The notes: generated by a model from the sequence alone, not told the origin. A stretch of DNA of 64,000 nt from Gammaproteobacteria bacterium (GCA_004297165.1 SCUJ01000006.1:930001-994000), one strand, 5' to 3'. Positions 24,625 through 34,473 are shown, numbered from the stretch's first letter. Numbers and translations: made by a program.

Positions 24625-27600
24625 CTACGAGGCTGCCGGAGTTTCAATCTTCGGTTTCGGCCTCCAGTAACCGCCCGAACTGAAGCAGCCCCAGCCCCAC
24701 TTCAGCCAGCGCAACAGGGCATAGGCGAGCCACAGGGCCCACGCCAGCATCAACCCGCGATAGACCCACATGGGAACGGACATCACCCACGCCTGCGGGA
24801 TCGACGCCTCATTGCGATCCTGATACCAGTTGAGATCCCAGGCCGTCGAGCTATTGCCGGTGATCTGCATCTCGGGGAATCCGAGCAGTCCGTGCCTGAC
24901 GGCGCCGAACAGGGTCGAGAGCGCGATCAGGGTCAACAACCCGAGCAGCACCTGCACGAAGTTGAACCAGCGTCGGTCCACATCCGGCTTGATCCGGGCG
25001 CGACCGCCGAGGGCGAACAACCAGCCGACGATGATGACCGCCTCGCCGATGGTGGTCTGGGTCAGACCGATCCCAAGCAGGATCCAGGTCCAGGTCGTTA
25101 GTGGCGTTATCTTTACCCGTCCCAGCCCGATGGCGATCAAAATCACCACGAGCAGCACGCCCCAGAACAACACCGCCGGACCGAGCAGCGGCCCGCCGAG
25201 CACGAGCGGCCAGCGATCCTGGCCCAGGGTGATATTGAGCCGCGTGTTCACGCCCGGCGCGCCGAGGACGATCTCCGGCGTACGGAACAATGAAGTAATT
25301 CCAGCAGCGGAGCGGAACGTAAGATTTACGCTCTGCGTGCCGGGAGACAGCGGCAGCGTGACCTTGCCCTCCTCCTGCCGGACGGGTTGGATCTCCCCGT
25401 TGATAATGACGGACTGCAACTCGACCCCGGCGGGCAGGGTGAGCGTGTGCTGTCCGCCCTGACTGCTGCGCAGCGTCAGATCGAGGCTCGCGTCCGTGGC
25501 GCGGCTGCCGGGCGTGACTCTCAGATTGGTCTGATCGATGGTCAGGGTCCGCCCGGGCACGCCCTCCGGTCGGGTGACGGCAAGCTGCGCCGTCTCCCCC
25601 GGCCATGGCCGCCACTCCGGCAACCAGTGGCCGCCCGGATCCTGATGATGCACGACCGCAAGGCCGCTCGTCTCCACATGCCAGATCGGGCTGACATCCA
25701 CCCGCCAGATTTCGATCCACTCCGTCGAGTCCGGGGCGGCAAGCGCGATGGCGTCGGTTTTTTCCAGGGAGGATTCCCACTCAAACTCCACCTCTCCAGC
25801 GGCCATGTTGACCAGTACTTTGCCGTCCTCCACCTTCACGCCGTCGGTCGTGACCGACTCGCCCGAGATCAGGGGAACCTCGATGACAACCGCTGCACCG
25901 CTGTTGGACTGGCGGACGACGCGCGTGGACACGCCCCAGTCCAGACCCAGATTCAGGGTGCGTTCCACCTGCACGAAGGGCGGGAGTTCACGCGGGCGGA
26001 GTTCAGACTCTTCTTCCACGGTCTCGGTTTGCCGGGCGATGCGGGTGAACTGCAATTGCCCGCCGACCTGCCGCCGATCCACGATCCCCTCCACGTTCCA
26101 TCCTTCCGCGGTAAATTCGATCTGTCGCGGCGGCAGGGGCAGCGGCAACTGGAAACTCGCACCCTCTGGAACCGCACCGCGCAGAATGATCTGATGCGCG
26201 CCGGGAGAGAGGTTGACCCAGAGCGCGCCGTCCTCGCCGCGCATCAAGCCCGCGGCCGGTGCGCCGTCCACAACAACCGTCTCCGGCGACCAGAGACCGG
26301 CGCGGGCCGGGAGCGGTGCGGCGATCGCCTCCGCGGCATGGATCTCGATCCGCACAGTGAGCGACCGATCATCGAGGTCGAATTGCAGGCGCGGGCTCTG
26401 GGCGCATTCCGGCAGACACTCCGGCGGGGCGAGCAGCCGGTTCCGGAGTTCCTGCAACAATTCCGGGCCGGGGATCTCCGCTGCGCGCGGCGCATTGTAT
26501 GGGAGCGCCGGCAACAACAATGCCATCACGAGTGTTCCCGCCGCGCGTTGCAGTCGCCCGCCCTTGCCCAGAACAAAGCCGAAGGTGACGAGGGCGAGCG
26601 CCGCGACCAGCAGGACACGGAGGAAATTGAGCGTCAGGTTCATCGCGGGCGAAAGGAGCACGAGCGAGATCTGCTGGTCTTTCTGTACGGGACCGTTCCA
26701 GGAGAGCGGGATCTGTTTCCACTGCCAGTCCGGCAGGCCGGGGCCGGTCTGGACGTTGGCATTCGGATCGATCTGATTGAAGCCCTGACTGCTCCTGCTA
26801 CCCGTTACCGCGATTTCTGCAAGCGCGCCTGCCTGATCCATCGTCTGGATACCTCCCGATTCCTTTCTCTCTGTCACCATCACAGATTCCATCGGCGCCG
26901 GTGCTTGTGGTGGAGTCGCGAATTGTTGCATCCCGACATCGGTGGCGATACCCCTGTAACCCGGCATGAATCCGAGGCCAAACCGATCCAGTTGCGGATA
27001 GAGTCCGGTCCGCACCTGATCGACCATGAACGGAATGCTGATTACCACAAGCGCGAGCCAGGCCAGATTGCGATAGACCGTGATCAACGCAAGGAAGCGC
27101 CCCTGCGGCAGGACCCGCAACAGGGCGATCGCGGCGAGGATGTTCAGCCACACATAACGCGGCGCGCCCGGTTCGTGCCAGATCAGGACGAGGCTCGCCA
27201 GCGCAAGGAGGGCGTACTTCGTGTTCCAGAGTCCGCGCACGGCCAGCACCGCGATCAGCACCAGGAAGATATCGAGCAGTGTCCAGCGTTTGATCCAGGT
27301 GTCCGGGACGTTGTCGATCCCGGAACTGGAAAAGAGGTCCCAACCCGGCGGGAGATGCAGCGTCGCGCCGACGCTCTGGAAATCGTGATCCCAGCCGATC
27401 GCGGGCAGGTCGGCGATGTCTTCCTCCAGCCGGCTGTCGGCGGTGAGCGCGAGATGTCCGCGGCGCACCTCGACGCCATCCCGTTCGGAACCGGGGATTC
27501 GGGTGATGAACTGCGGTTCGCCATCGAGATCGGCGCGCCCGAGTTGCAAGGGCGGGTTCGCCTCCAGCCGCCAGCCGCGGGTCATCCTGCCGATGATGAT

Positions 27601-28734
27601 GTCCTTGATGGTGTAGCCTGTGCCCTCGAAGTCCAGCCACAGATTGCGTTGCAGGTTCAGTTGATCCGGTTCAGGTTCCGGGTCGCCGCGCCGGATGACG
27701 TTGAATCTCATCTCCCCACCGGGAGACATGAGCCAGGCCGGCAAGGACTGCCATTCCTCCGGCAGACGGGTCTGGCGCGGATCGACGCTCAAGGGCCCTT
27801 CGACCTCGACCAGGCGCAGGTCATTGTGCGCCTCCATGACCCAGACCTCCTCCGCCGGCCAGGGGTCCGGCCAGTCCGCAAGCGTGAGCGCGTCCACGGC
27901 CGCGTTCGAGCGGGACGTGAGTTGAATGGTCCAGTTGCCGGGGCGTACCTGGATCCGCAAGGAACGATCCGTTTCCAGACGCGTTGGCAGACGCGATTCG
28001 AGTTGCAGCGGGATGAATTGCTCCGGCAACACGCCAATCAAAGTCTCCTCGCGCTGTGCGCCGGATACCTCCAGCTCGATGTGCGTCACCAGCCGCATGG
28101 GGATCTCGTCGATGATCTCCCGGAAGACGCGCAGCTTGACCTGATCCCCCGCCGCCTCCGGTCCAGTCTCCGCGGCGCGCTCCCTGAGCCAGAGATTACC
28201 GTTATCGTCGACCAACGGCGCGCGCACGGCGCTGCCCGAAACCTCGAGATCGATGAGCCCGGTGTCGCGCGGGATGGCGAGGGATTCCGGCAGCCGGCTC
28301 CAGGCGAACCTGCCGCTGATCGTATGATGACCGGGATCGAGTTGCAGTTGGGGACGGCCATTGCGCTGGATCAAAGTGGCTGGAAGATCATCAACGACGA
28401 CGACCTCCAAAGGCCAGTTGGCTGAATCGCCCGGCAGCGTGATCCAGGAAGACGAATGCACCTGCCAGGATTGACTGAAAGCCCCGCCCTCGGCATTGAG
28501 TCGCAAGGTCAGCGCGGTCGGCCAGGCGCAGCGATGGTCCCCGAAACTGTTGTAGATGAATGGACAGGTCTTGCTCTCCTCGCCATAGAGGACCCAGGCG
28601 GTCCAGTCCTTCAGGGTGGGGGGGATATCTTCGACATCGATCGGCGCCGCATTCAACGGCGGCATGACGCCAAATAGGAACACACCAACCCAGACCGCCT
28701 GCCTGAATCCCTGAACGATAGCCTGCCAGCGCAT
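24625..28734 (-). CDS. Very large multi-pass membrane protein with periplasmic domains, function unknown
   Basis: 1,369 residues from ATG 28734, chosen for GGAGGAGGG upstream; the frame stays open to 28809. Signal peptide about 1-32 (ending NAA-PID). Large beta-rich domains (about 35-470) are followed by a membrane block (about 480-600), a short region with 'IAVTGSRSSQGFNQIDP' and 'TGPGLPDWQWKQIPLSWNG', a helix near 700-725, a second beta-rich domain (about 750-1180), and four to five helices at the end (about 1188-1345). I do not recognise the family. The beta-domain / membrane / beta-domain / membrane order suggests a periplasmic scaffold or a polysaccharide-handling protein, but no enzyme motif supports that. 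Confidence 0.75.
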   Translation of the reverse strand: MRWQAIVQGFRQAVWVGVFLFGVMPPLNAAPIDVEDIPPTLKDWTAWVLYGEESKTCPFIYNSFGDHRCAWPTALTLRLNAEGGAFSQSWQVHSSSWITLPGDSANWPLEVVVVDDLPATLIQRNGRPQLQLDPGHHTISGRFAWSRLPESLAIPRDTGLIDLEVSGSAVRAPLVDDNGNLWLRERAAETGPEAAGDQVKLRVFREIIDEIPMRLVTHIELEVSGAQREETLIGVLPEQFIPLQLESRLPTRLETDRSLRIQVRPGNWTIQLTSRSNAAVDALTLADWPDPWPAEEVWVMEAHNDLRLVEVEGPLSVDPRQTRLPEEWQSLPAWLMSPGGEMRFNVIRRGDPEPEPDQLNLQRNLWLDFEGTGYTIKDIIIGRMTRGWRLEANPPLQLGRADLDGEPQFITRIPGSERDGVEVRRGHLALTADSRLEEDIADLPAIGWDHDFQSVGATLHLPPGWDLFSSSGIDNVPDTWIKRWTLLDIFLVLIAVLAVRGLWNTKYALLALASLVLIWHEPGAPRYVWLNILAAIALLRVLPQGRFLALITVYRNLAWLALVVISIPFMVDQVRTGLYPQLDRFGLGFMPGYRGIATDVGMQQFATPPQAPAPMESVMVTERKESGGIQTMDQAGALAEIAVTGSRSSQGFNQIDPNANVQTGPGLPDWQWKQIPLSWNGPVQKDQQISLVLLSPAMNLTLNFLRVLLVAALALVTFGFVLGKGGRLQRAAGTLVMALLLPALPYNAPRAAEIPGPELLQELRNRLLAPPECLPECAQSPRLQFDLDDRSLTVRIEIHAAEAIAAPLPARAGLWSPETVVVDGAPAAGLMRGEDGALWVNLSPGAHQIILRGAVPEGASFQLPLPLPPRQIEFTAEGWNVEGIVDRRQVGGQLQFTRIARQTETVEEESELRPRELPPFVQVERTLNLGLDWGVSTRVVRQSNSGAAVVIEVPLISGESVTTDGVKVEDGKVLVNMAAGEVEFEWESSLEKTDAIALAAPDSTEWIEIWRVDVSPIWHVETSGLAVVHHQDPGGHWLPEWRPWPGETAQLAVTRPEGVPGRTLTIDQTNLRVTPGSRATDASLDLTLRSSQGGQHTLTLPAGVELQSVIINGEIQPVRQEEGKVTLPLSPGTQSVNLTFRSAAGITSLFRTPEIVLGAPGVNTRLNITLGQDRWPLVLGGPLLGPAVLFWGVLLVVILIAIGLGRVKITPLTTWTWILLGIGLTQTTIGEAVIIVGWLFALGGRARIKPDVDRRWFNFVQVLLGLLTLIALSTLFGAVRHGLLGFPEMQITGNSSTAWDLNWYQDRNEASIPQAWVMSVPMWVYRGLMLAWALWLAYALLRWLKWGWGCFSSGGYWRPKPKIETPAAS

Positions 28735-28875
28735 GGAATCACCCTCCTCCTGTGTTTGCGCTAACTCTAGCCTGCCGCCGGCAGGAGGACAAGCCGCCCG
28801 CTTTGACATATCGATCCGGTGGCTGCGAGAATGATGCGGGGCGATGAAATGTGACGGTTTCCATAAGGGGGGAAC

Positions 28876-30582
28876 ATGAACAACAGCAAGAATGCATCAA
28901 ACCTGATCCATCACGCCGCTGACCGGCGGCGATTCCTGCAAGAACTGGGCTGGGCGGCAGGCGCCGCAGCAGCCTTTTCCATCCCCGGAATGTGGCCGGG
29001 TCTCGTCCAGGCCGCGTCTTACCCCGTAGTGGAGACCGCCTACGGCAAGGTCCGGGGTTATACCTCGAACGGGATCCATATCTTCAAGGGGATCCGCTAC
29101 GGCGCCTCCACCCATGGCGCGAACCGTTTCAAACCGCCCGTGAAACCTACGCCCTGGACCGGGATCGTCGACGCCAGCAATTACGGCTTCCGCGCCCCGC
29201 AGACCAATCCCGCGCTCCGCGACGGTGGCCAAGCGAGCGATGTCAGCCGCATGCTGGCGGCCTCGGACGGTTTCCGCGCCGCGCCCGCCGAACGCGAGGA
29301 CTGCCTGTTTCTGAACGTCTGGACCAAGGCCGTCAACGAGAACCGCAAACGCCCCGTCATGGTCTGGCTGCACGGCGGCGGGTTCAGCTCCGGCGCCGCC
29401 TCGGACCTGATGTATGACGGGACCAGTCTGGTGGAGCGCGGCGACGTGGTCTTCGTCGGCGTCAATCACCGTCTCAACGTCTTCGGCTACACACATCTTG
29501 CCGAGATCGGCGGCGCGGGTTACGCGGGTTCGGGCAACGCCGGCATGCTGGACATCGTCGCCGCACTCGAATGGGTCCGCGACCATATCGACCGCTTCGG
29601 CGGCGATCCCGGCCGCGTCATGATCTTCGGCGAATCCGGCGGCGGATCGAAGGTCTCCATGCTGCTCGGCTGCCCTCCGGCGCAGGGCCTGTTCCACCGC
29701 GCCGTCATCGAGAGCGGACCGGGACTCAAGATGACCGAAAGCCAGGACGCCACCCGTGCCGCGAGCCTGTTGCTGGAGGAACTCAGGATCGGCAAGGACG
29801 CGCTCGCCAAGCTGCACACCCTCCCGACGGACGCGATCCTCGCCGCGTACTTCGCCATCCAGCCGAAACTCGGCAGTGGCGGCGGAATGCGGAACTTCGC
29901 GCCGGTGCTGGAACCGGGGATCCTGCCCGCGCATCCGTTTCATCCACAGGCGACGGACCTATCGAAAAATGTCCCGCTGCTCATCGGCTGGAACCGCACG
30001 GAGAGCACGCTGTTTTCCCTCGGCGACGAAAAACTCTTCAACCTCGATGAGGCGGGACTGCGCGAGCGGCTCAAGCCCCAACTCGGCGATAACGTGGAAC
30101 GCGCAATCGAGACCTGCCGGGCCGAGAATCCGGATCTCAAGACCCCGTCGGATGTCTATTTTGTGATCAGCAGCTACACGCTGATGGGCCTAAACTCCAT
30201 CCGGCTCGTCGAGCGCAAGGCCGCGCAACAGGCGGCCTCGGTCTATCTCTATCGCTTCGACTGGAAGACCCCGGTGCAGAACGGCCGGCTGCGCAGCCCG
30301 CACGCGGTGGAAATGCCATTTGTGTTCGACAACGTGCGCTTCGGCGGCGAGGCCCTCACTGGCGGCGGCGACGAGGCCGTGGCGCTGGCCGCGAAGATAA
30401 GCGCGGCCTGGATCGCCTTCGCCACGGAAGGCAACCCGAACACGGACAAGAGCACCCTGCCGGAATGGAAGACTTATTCTGCGGGCGAGCGGAACACCAT
30501 GCTGCTCAATACGGAGAGCCGACTGGTCTCCGACCCCACCAAGGGCATGTGCGAGTTGCTGGAGGGGATCGTGCCGGTGTAG
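28876..30582 (+). CDS. Type B carboxylesterase with Tat-type signal
   Basis: 568 residues. The start is preceded by AAGGGGGGAAC. The N-terminus carries a twin-arginine-like motif (DRRRFLQ, about 17-23) and a hydrophobic stretch, so it is likely exported folded. Alpha/beta-hydrolase of the para-nitrobenzyl esterase family: 'EDCLFLNVWTKA' and 'VMVWLHGGGFSSG' (oxyanion hole), nucleophile Ser in 'FGESGGGSK' (about 253), 'WNRTEST' acid region, and His in 'SPHAVEMPFVF' (about 476). The elbow reads GESGG instead of the usual GESAG. It hydrolyses carboxylic esters in the periplasm. A second esterase gene follows after 38 nt. Confidence 0.92.
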   Translation: MNNSKNASNLIHHAADRRRFLQELGWAAGAAAAFSIPGMWPGLVQAASYPVVETAYGKVRGYTSNGIHIFKGIRYGASTHGANRFKPPVKPTPWTGIVDASNYGFRAPQTNPALRDGGQASDVSRMLAASDGFRAAPAEREDCLFLNVWTKAVNENRKRPVMVWLHGGGFSSGAASDLMYDGTSLVERGDVVFVGVNHRLNVFGYTHLAEIGGAGYAGSGNAGMLDIVAALEWVRDHIDRFGGDPGRVMIFGESGGGSKVSMLLGCPPAQGLFHRAVIESGPGLKMTESQDATRAASLLLEELRIGKDALAKLHTLPTDAILAAYFAIQPKLGSGGGMRNFAPVLEPGILPAHPFHPQATDLSKNVPLLIGWNRTESTLFSLGDEKLFNLDEAGLRERLKPQLGDNVERAIETCRAENPDLKTPSDVYFVISSYTLMGLNSIRLVERKAAQQAASVYLYRFDWKTPVQNGRLRSPHAVEMPFVFDNVRFGGEALTGGGDEAVALAAKISAAWIAFATEGNPNTDKSTLPEWKTYSAGERNTMLLNTESRLVSDPTKGMCELLEGIVPV

Positions 30583-30620
30583 GAACGAATTACACATAAT
30601 CATGATCAGGAGAACGACAA

Positions 30621-32189
30621 ATGCATAACTGGCTTTGTAACGCAATCATCGCAACGGCGCTCGGTGTGGCTTCCGCCGCTTTATTTGCGCAGGTCCTGAA
30701 TGTGGATGTCACCGGCGGCAAGGTGCAGGGCAGCGCGGCTGATGGCGTCAGCGCCTTCCTTGGCATTCCATTCGCGGCGCCGCCCATTGGCGACAACCGC
30801 TGGCGCGAGCCGCAGGCAATACAACCCTGGGAAGGCGTGAGAAAGGCCGATGCCTTCGCCCCGAGCTGCATGCAGGCGGCCAACATGATCGCGATGATGG
30901 GCGCCCCGCCCGGCATGAGCGAGGATTGCCTGTATCTCAACGTGTGGACACCAGCCAAGGCGGCCAGCGAACGGCTGCCGGTGATGGTGTGGATCTATGG
31001 CGGCGCGTTCTCCGCCGGGATGACGAGTTCCCCGACCTATGTCGGCACACGGCTCGCCCAGCAGGGCGTGGTGCTGGTCAGCGTCGCCTATCGCGTCGGT
31101 CCGTTCGGCTTTCTCGCGCATCCAGATCTCAGCCGGGAAAGCGGCCACGGCTCCGGCAATTACGGCCTGCTGGATCAGATCGCGGGGCTTAAGTGGGTGC
31201 GCGACAACATCGCGGCCTTCGGCGGCGATCCGGGCAACGTGACCATCTTCGGCGAATCCGCGGGCGGCATCGCGGTCAGCATGCTTGCCGCCTCCCCGCA
31301 AGCGCGGGGACTGTATCACAAGGCCATCTCGGAGAGCGGTAGCTCTTTTGCCCCGCTGCGACATGGCAACGAGGCCAGCACGAACGTACCACCGCTCGCC
31401 GTCGCGGAAAAAACCGGGGCAGAGTTTCTGGAGAAACTCGGAGTGAAAGACATCGCGGCGGGCCGGGCGCTCTCCGCGGAGCAGATCCAGGGCGCGCTGG
31501 GTCCAGGGCTTGGCGGCGGGTTCTGGCCGGTCGCGGACAGTCATGTCATCCTGGACGATCAATATCTGCTCTACGAATCGGGCCAATTCAACGACACCCC
31601 GATCCTGGTCGGGACGAACTCCGACGAGGGCGCCCTCTTCGCCCGGCCCGGCGTGACCGCTGCCTCATTCGCGGAGCAGATCCGCGCGGGTTACGGCGAG
31701 GCGGCGGAAACAATCCTCGCCGCATTCCCGCATACCTCGGATGCGGAGGCGGCCGAATCCAGTCAGGACATCTTCCGCGACGGCGTATTCGCCTGGGGGA
31801 CCTGGGCCTGGGCGCGCCTGCAAACGGAGCAGGGCAAACACAAGGCATTCATCTACTATTTCGATCACCGCACGCCGCAGTCACCGAATGGCGCGAATCA
31901 CGCTGCCGAGATCGGTTACGTGTTCCGCACATTCGACGCCAGGGGCGGCGCTCCGCGACCGGAAGACCTGAAGATGTCGGATCTGATCAGCAGCTACTGG
32001 GTGAACTTCGCCCGCATTGGCGATCCGAACGGCGCGGGCCTGCCGGTGTGGCCCGCTTTCGACGCCAAGGAGCAGCAGGCAATGATCTTCGACGCCAACC
32101 CCGGCGCGCGATCGCTCCCGAATCTCGATAAGTTGCGAGCCTTCGACGAGTACTTCACCTGGCTGCGGGCCGAGGCGAAAAGCCGATAA
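30621..32189 (+). CDS. Type B carboxylesterase, exported
   Basis: 522 residues. Signal peptide about 1-24 (ALGVASAALFA-QVL). Motifs: 'GIPFAAPPIGDNRWREP', 'EDCLYLNVWTPA', 'VMVWIYGGAFSAG' (oxyanion hole), nucleophile Ser in 'FGESAGGIA' (about 213), acid in 'TNSDEGALF', His in 'NHAAEIGYVF'. It shares its fold with the preceding esterase but has a Sec signal, so the two probably work together on extracytoplasmic esters after one transcription start. The preceding ATG has AGGAG 8 nt upstream. Confidence 0.92.
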   Translation: MHNWLCNAIIATALGVASAALFAQVLNVDVTGGKVQGSAADGVSAFLGIPFAAPPIGDNRWREPQAIQPWEGVRKADAFAPSCMQAANMIAMMGAPPGMSEDCLYLNVWTPAKAASERLPVMVWIYGGAFSAGMTSSPTYVGTRLAQQGVVLVSVAYRVGPFGFLAHPDLSRESGHGSGNYGLLDQIAGLKWVRDNIAAFGGDPGNVTIFGESAGGIAVSMLAASPQARGLYHKAISESGSSFAPLRHGNEASTNVPPLAVAEKTGAEFLEKLGVKDIAAGRALSAEQIQGALGPGLGGGFWPVADSHVILDDQYLLYESGQFNDTPILVGTNSDEGALFARPGVTAASFAEQIRAGYGEAAETILAAFPHTSDAEAAESSQDIFRDGVFAWGTWAWARLQTEQGKHKAFIYYFDHRTPQSPNGANHAAEIGYVFRTFDARGGAPRPEDLKMSDLISSYWVNFARIGDPNGAGLPVWPAFDAKEQQAMIFDANPGARSLPNLDKLRAFDEYFTWLRAEAKSR

Positions 32190-32197
32190 AGTTTCTC

Positions 32198-32683
32198 GTG
32201 GAGTACGTCCTCGTCAGTTCCTGCCTGCTCGGCGCCCCGGTTCGCTATGATGGCCGGGGCAAACCCTTCGCCAGCGATATCCTCCAGCGCTGGGTGCGGG
32301 AGGGCCGGGTTGTACTCGTCTGCCCGGAGGTTGAGGGCGGGTTGGCCGTTCCGCGGCCGGCGGCCGAGATTGCGGGAGGCGCGGGGGGTCGTAAGGTGCT
32401 TGCTGGCGAGGCCAGGGTCAGGAACAAAGAGGCATGCGACGTTACGGCGGAATTCATCGTCGGAGCCCAGAATGCCATGCAGATCGCGCGAAAAAAAAAT
32501 ATCCGCATCGCGGTATTGAAGGAAGGCAGTCCTTCCTGCGGCTCGGGCTATACCTACGACGGCAGCTTCACGAGTACACGTATTCAGCAACCCGGCGTAA
32601 CTACTGCCTTGCTGCAAGAGGCGGGCATCCAGGTCTTCAACGAACAGCAGTTGCGCGAGGCGGATGAACTGCTCCGTATTTGA
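32198..32683 (+). CDS. DUF523 family protein
   Basis: 161 residues from GTG 32198, 8 nt after the esterase stop. Family motifs: 'VSSCLLGAPVRYDG' at the N-terminus, 'VCPEVEGGLAVPR', and 'LKEGSPSCGSGYTYDG' (about 108-123). The conserved cysteines and glycine loops suggest a small metal- or nucleotide-linked enzyme, but no activity has been assigned that I can cite. Cytoplasmic. Probably the last gene of the esterase transcript. Confidence 0.88.
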   Translation: MEYVLVSSCLLGAPVRYDGRGKPFASDILQRWVREGRVVLVCPEVEGGLAVPRPAAEIAGGAGGRKVLAGEARVRNKEACDVTAEFIVGAQNAMQIARKKNIRIAVLKEGSPSCGSGYTYDGSFTSTRIQQPGVTTALLQEAGIQVFNEQQLREADELLRI

Positions 32684-32733
32684 AATGAGAAATCGAAATT
32701 GTCCTGTCCGAGTGATCTGAGTAAACTGATTAT

Positions 32734-32946
32734 ATGAATACACATTTTACCGCTATTGTGAAACACGAAGGCGATTGGTGGATCGGATGGATCGAAGAAG
32801 TCCCTGGCGTGAATTGCCAGGAAACAACGCGAGAGACGTTGTTGGACACTCTTCAAATCACTCTGCGGGAAGCCTTGGAGTTCAATCGTACGGACGCGAT
32901 CGATGCCGCCGGCGAGAACTACGAGGAACTCGAAATCGCGGTATGA
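32734..32946 (+). CDS. hicB: HicB-type antitoxin
   Basis: 70 residues: 'FTAIVKHEGDWWIGWIEEVP' and 'GVNCQETTRETLLDTLQITL' show the HicB partial-RNase-H fold opening (strand-strand-helix). No DNA-binding domain is attached, so this is the short HicB-like form. It overlaps hicA by ATGA. The antitoxin gene comes first, the reverse of the classical hicA-hicB order. It should bind and block the HicA toxin. Confidence 0.9.
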   Translation: MNTHFTAIVKHEGDWWIGWIEEVPGVNCQETTRETLLDTLQITLREALEFNRTDAIDAAGENYEELEIAV

Positions 32947-33131
32947 AGCGGCGCGACCTGATTCGATATCTCGAATCGGCCGGTTGTCATTTCTTGAGGG
33001 AGGGTGGCCGTCATTCCTGGTGGCACAATCCAGTTCTTAACAAACGTTCCGCCATCCCGCGGCATCGCGACATCAATGATCAACTCGTTCACAAGATTTG
33101 CCGTGACCTTGGCGTGAATCCACCTAAATGA
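32943..33131 (+). CDS. hicA: HicA-type mRNA interferase toxin
   Basis: 62 residues: 'MKRRDLIRYLESAGCHFLRE', then 'GGRHSWWHNP' with the conserved catalytic His of the dsRBD-like HicA fold, then 'IPRHRDINDQLVHKICRDLG'. Full length for the family and in frame, so the module looks intact. HicA cuts mRNA ribosome-independently when HicB is lost. It is translated by overlap with hicB. Confidence 0.92.
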   Translation: MKRRDLIRYLESAGCHFLREGGRHSWWHNPVLNKRSAIPRHRDINDQLVHKICRDLGVNPPK

Positions 33132-33189
33132 GCATTTGTTTGAAGGGCACAGACGCCACCCCATGGCAACTAGCGGGCGTGCGCGTGAT

Positions 33190-33615
33190 ATGAACCTTAG
33201 TTATCGACTCGCCACCATGAATGATGCAGCACTGTTGGCGCGCATGAATGCACAGCTCATCCGCGATGAGGGGCATAGCAATGCCATGTCGGAACGGCAA
33301 CTTGCCGAGCGCATGTCTGGCTGGCTGGCGGGTGAATATCAGGCTCAGGTGTTTGAGATCGACGGCAAACCGATCGGGTACGCCCTTTATCGCTTCGAGC
33401 CCGAGTACGTCTATCTGCGGCAGTTATTCGTGCAGCCTGGGCATCGACGCCGGGGTGTTGCCCGCCGTGCGCTGGAGTGGCTGCGAACCAACGCCTGGAC
33501 TACGCGACCCCGTGTACGAATCGATGTGCTGATCGGAAACAGACCGGGCATCGCCTTTTGGCATGCAGTTGGTTTTTCCGACTATTGTGTGACCATGGAG
33601 CGGGAGGTCTTGTAG
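33190..33615 (+). CDS. GNAT-family N-acetyltransferase
   Basis: 141 residues from ATG 33190 (MNLSYRLATMND); the frame extends upstream to 33136 but that part has no conservation signature. The acetyl-CoA loop is 'QLFVQPGHRRRGVARRALEWL' in part, with R-x-x-G-x-A, and a C-terminal 'NRPGIAFWHAVGFSDY' (motif B). It would transfer an acetyl group to an amine; the acceptor is unknown. It follows hicBA by 58 nt and ends inside a dispersed palindrome (33612). Confidence 0.85.
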   Translation: MNLSYRLATMNDAALLARMNAQLIRDEGHSNAMSERQLAERMSGWLAGEYQAQVFEIDGKPIGYALYRFEPEYVYLRQLFVQPGHRRRGVARRALEWLRTNAWTTRPRVRIDVLIGNRPGIAFWHAVGFSDYCVTMEREVL

Positions 33616-33643
33616 GGTGGGCGCGTTGTCTGTGCCCACGTCG
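33612..33643 (+). repeat. Dispersed GTGGGCAC palindrome, copy 2
   Basis: Starts GTAGGGTGGGCGCGTTGTCT and ends in CCCACGTCGGG. It supplies the end of the acetyltransferase gene and pairs with the inverted copy at 34474-34505, so the peptidase gene lies between an inverted pair. Confidence 0.8.
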
Positions 33644-33728
33644 GGTGGATTGTCAGGAAACTCTGGTCACGCCGCAAGAAGGCGAAAGCTTGGGCGTAGT
33701 CTCGTTAGTTAACCCGAAATCATTCAAC

Positions 33729-34433
33729 GTGGGCACGATAAAAGTATCCATCCTTCTCCTGCTGTTCGTTCACCCCATCGCGGCGGCAGTAATGCCTGTA
33801 CACGCGGATAGTCAATGTTATGGGACCGTCAGCAATGGCCGGATTGTTGATTCCATCAACCTTCCAATTCACGGCATAAATTTCACGGCCTATAGCAGTC
33901 TGGCCACGATGCTGGGAAGAACACATGTCCACTCCAAAGTGGCTGAGGTTATAGCAGAGGCATACAGTGAACTCCGTACAACTCTACCAGATGCGATATT
34001 TGTCTACGGAGAGACTGGCTGGCCGTCTGGCGGTCGATTCCGCCCGCATCGCACCCATCAGAACGGACTGTCGGTGGACTTCTTTGTCCCGGTCAGGAAT
34101 AAGGAAGGTAAATTTGTAACCCTACCAACCAGCCCAATCAATCGCTTCGGCTATGACATAGAGTTCGATGCTGACAGCCGTTATGAAGATTATGAGATTG
34201 ATTATTCAGCCTTGGCGGAACACCTGTATCAATTGGACAAATCTGCGCGCAAGGCGGGCATTGGAATCGCGCTTGTCATTATTGATAAGGCGTATCTACC
34301 CAAATTATTCGCCTCGCGACACGGTACCTACCTTCGGGACCACGTTCCATTCATGAAGGGAAAACCATGGGTACGCCACGATGAGCATTATCATGTCGAT
34401 TTTGCCGTTCCATGCCAGCCCACAGAGGAGTGA
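33729..34433 (+). CDS. Exported murein endopeptidase-like protein (M15/M74 zinc peptidase)
   Basis: About 234 residues from GTG 33729, chosen because a signal peptide starts there (VSILLLLFVHPIAAAV, cleavage near VHA-DSQ); the frame is open further up and no ribosome-binding site is evident. Metal motifs: 'HRTHQNGLSVDFFVPV' (H-x3-G-x3-D type, about 115-130) and 'RHDEHYHVDFAVP' (H-x-H, near the C-terminus), as in MepA and D-Ala-D-Ala peptidases. It would cleave peptidoglycan cross-links in the periplasm. The gene is flanked by an inverted pair of dispersed palindromes and is AT-richer than the esterase genes. Confidence 0.75.
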   Translation: MGTIKVSILLLLFVHPIAAAVMPVHADSQCYGTVSNGRIVDSINLPIHGINFTAYSSLATMLGRTHVHSKVAEVIAEAYSELRTTLPDAIFVYGETGWPSGGRFRPHRTHQNGLSVDFFVPVRNKEGKFVTLPTSPINRFGYDIEFDADSRYEDYEIDYSALAEHLYQLDKSARKAGIGIALVIIDKAYLPKLFASRHGTYLRDHVPFMKGKPWVRHDEHYHVDFAVPCQPTEE

Positions 34434-34473
34434 TTCTTGGCGAATGGATTTCAAAGTGACGCAAACAGATTAA

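Noticed and set aside
25387-28425. A 1,012-codon open frame on the plus strand
   Set aside because: It is antisense to the 1,369-residue membrane-protein gene, is Arg/Gln-rich without any domain, and has no ribosome-binding site. The minus-strand gene has a signal peptide, membrane helices and a good start.
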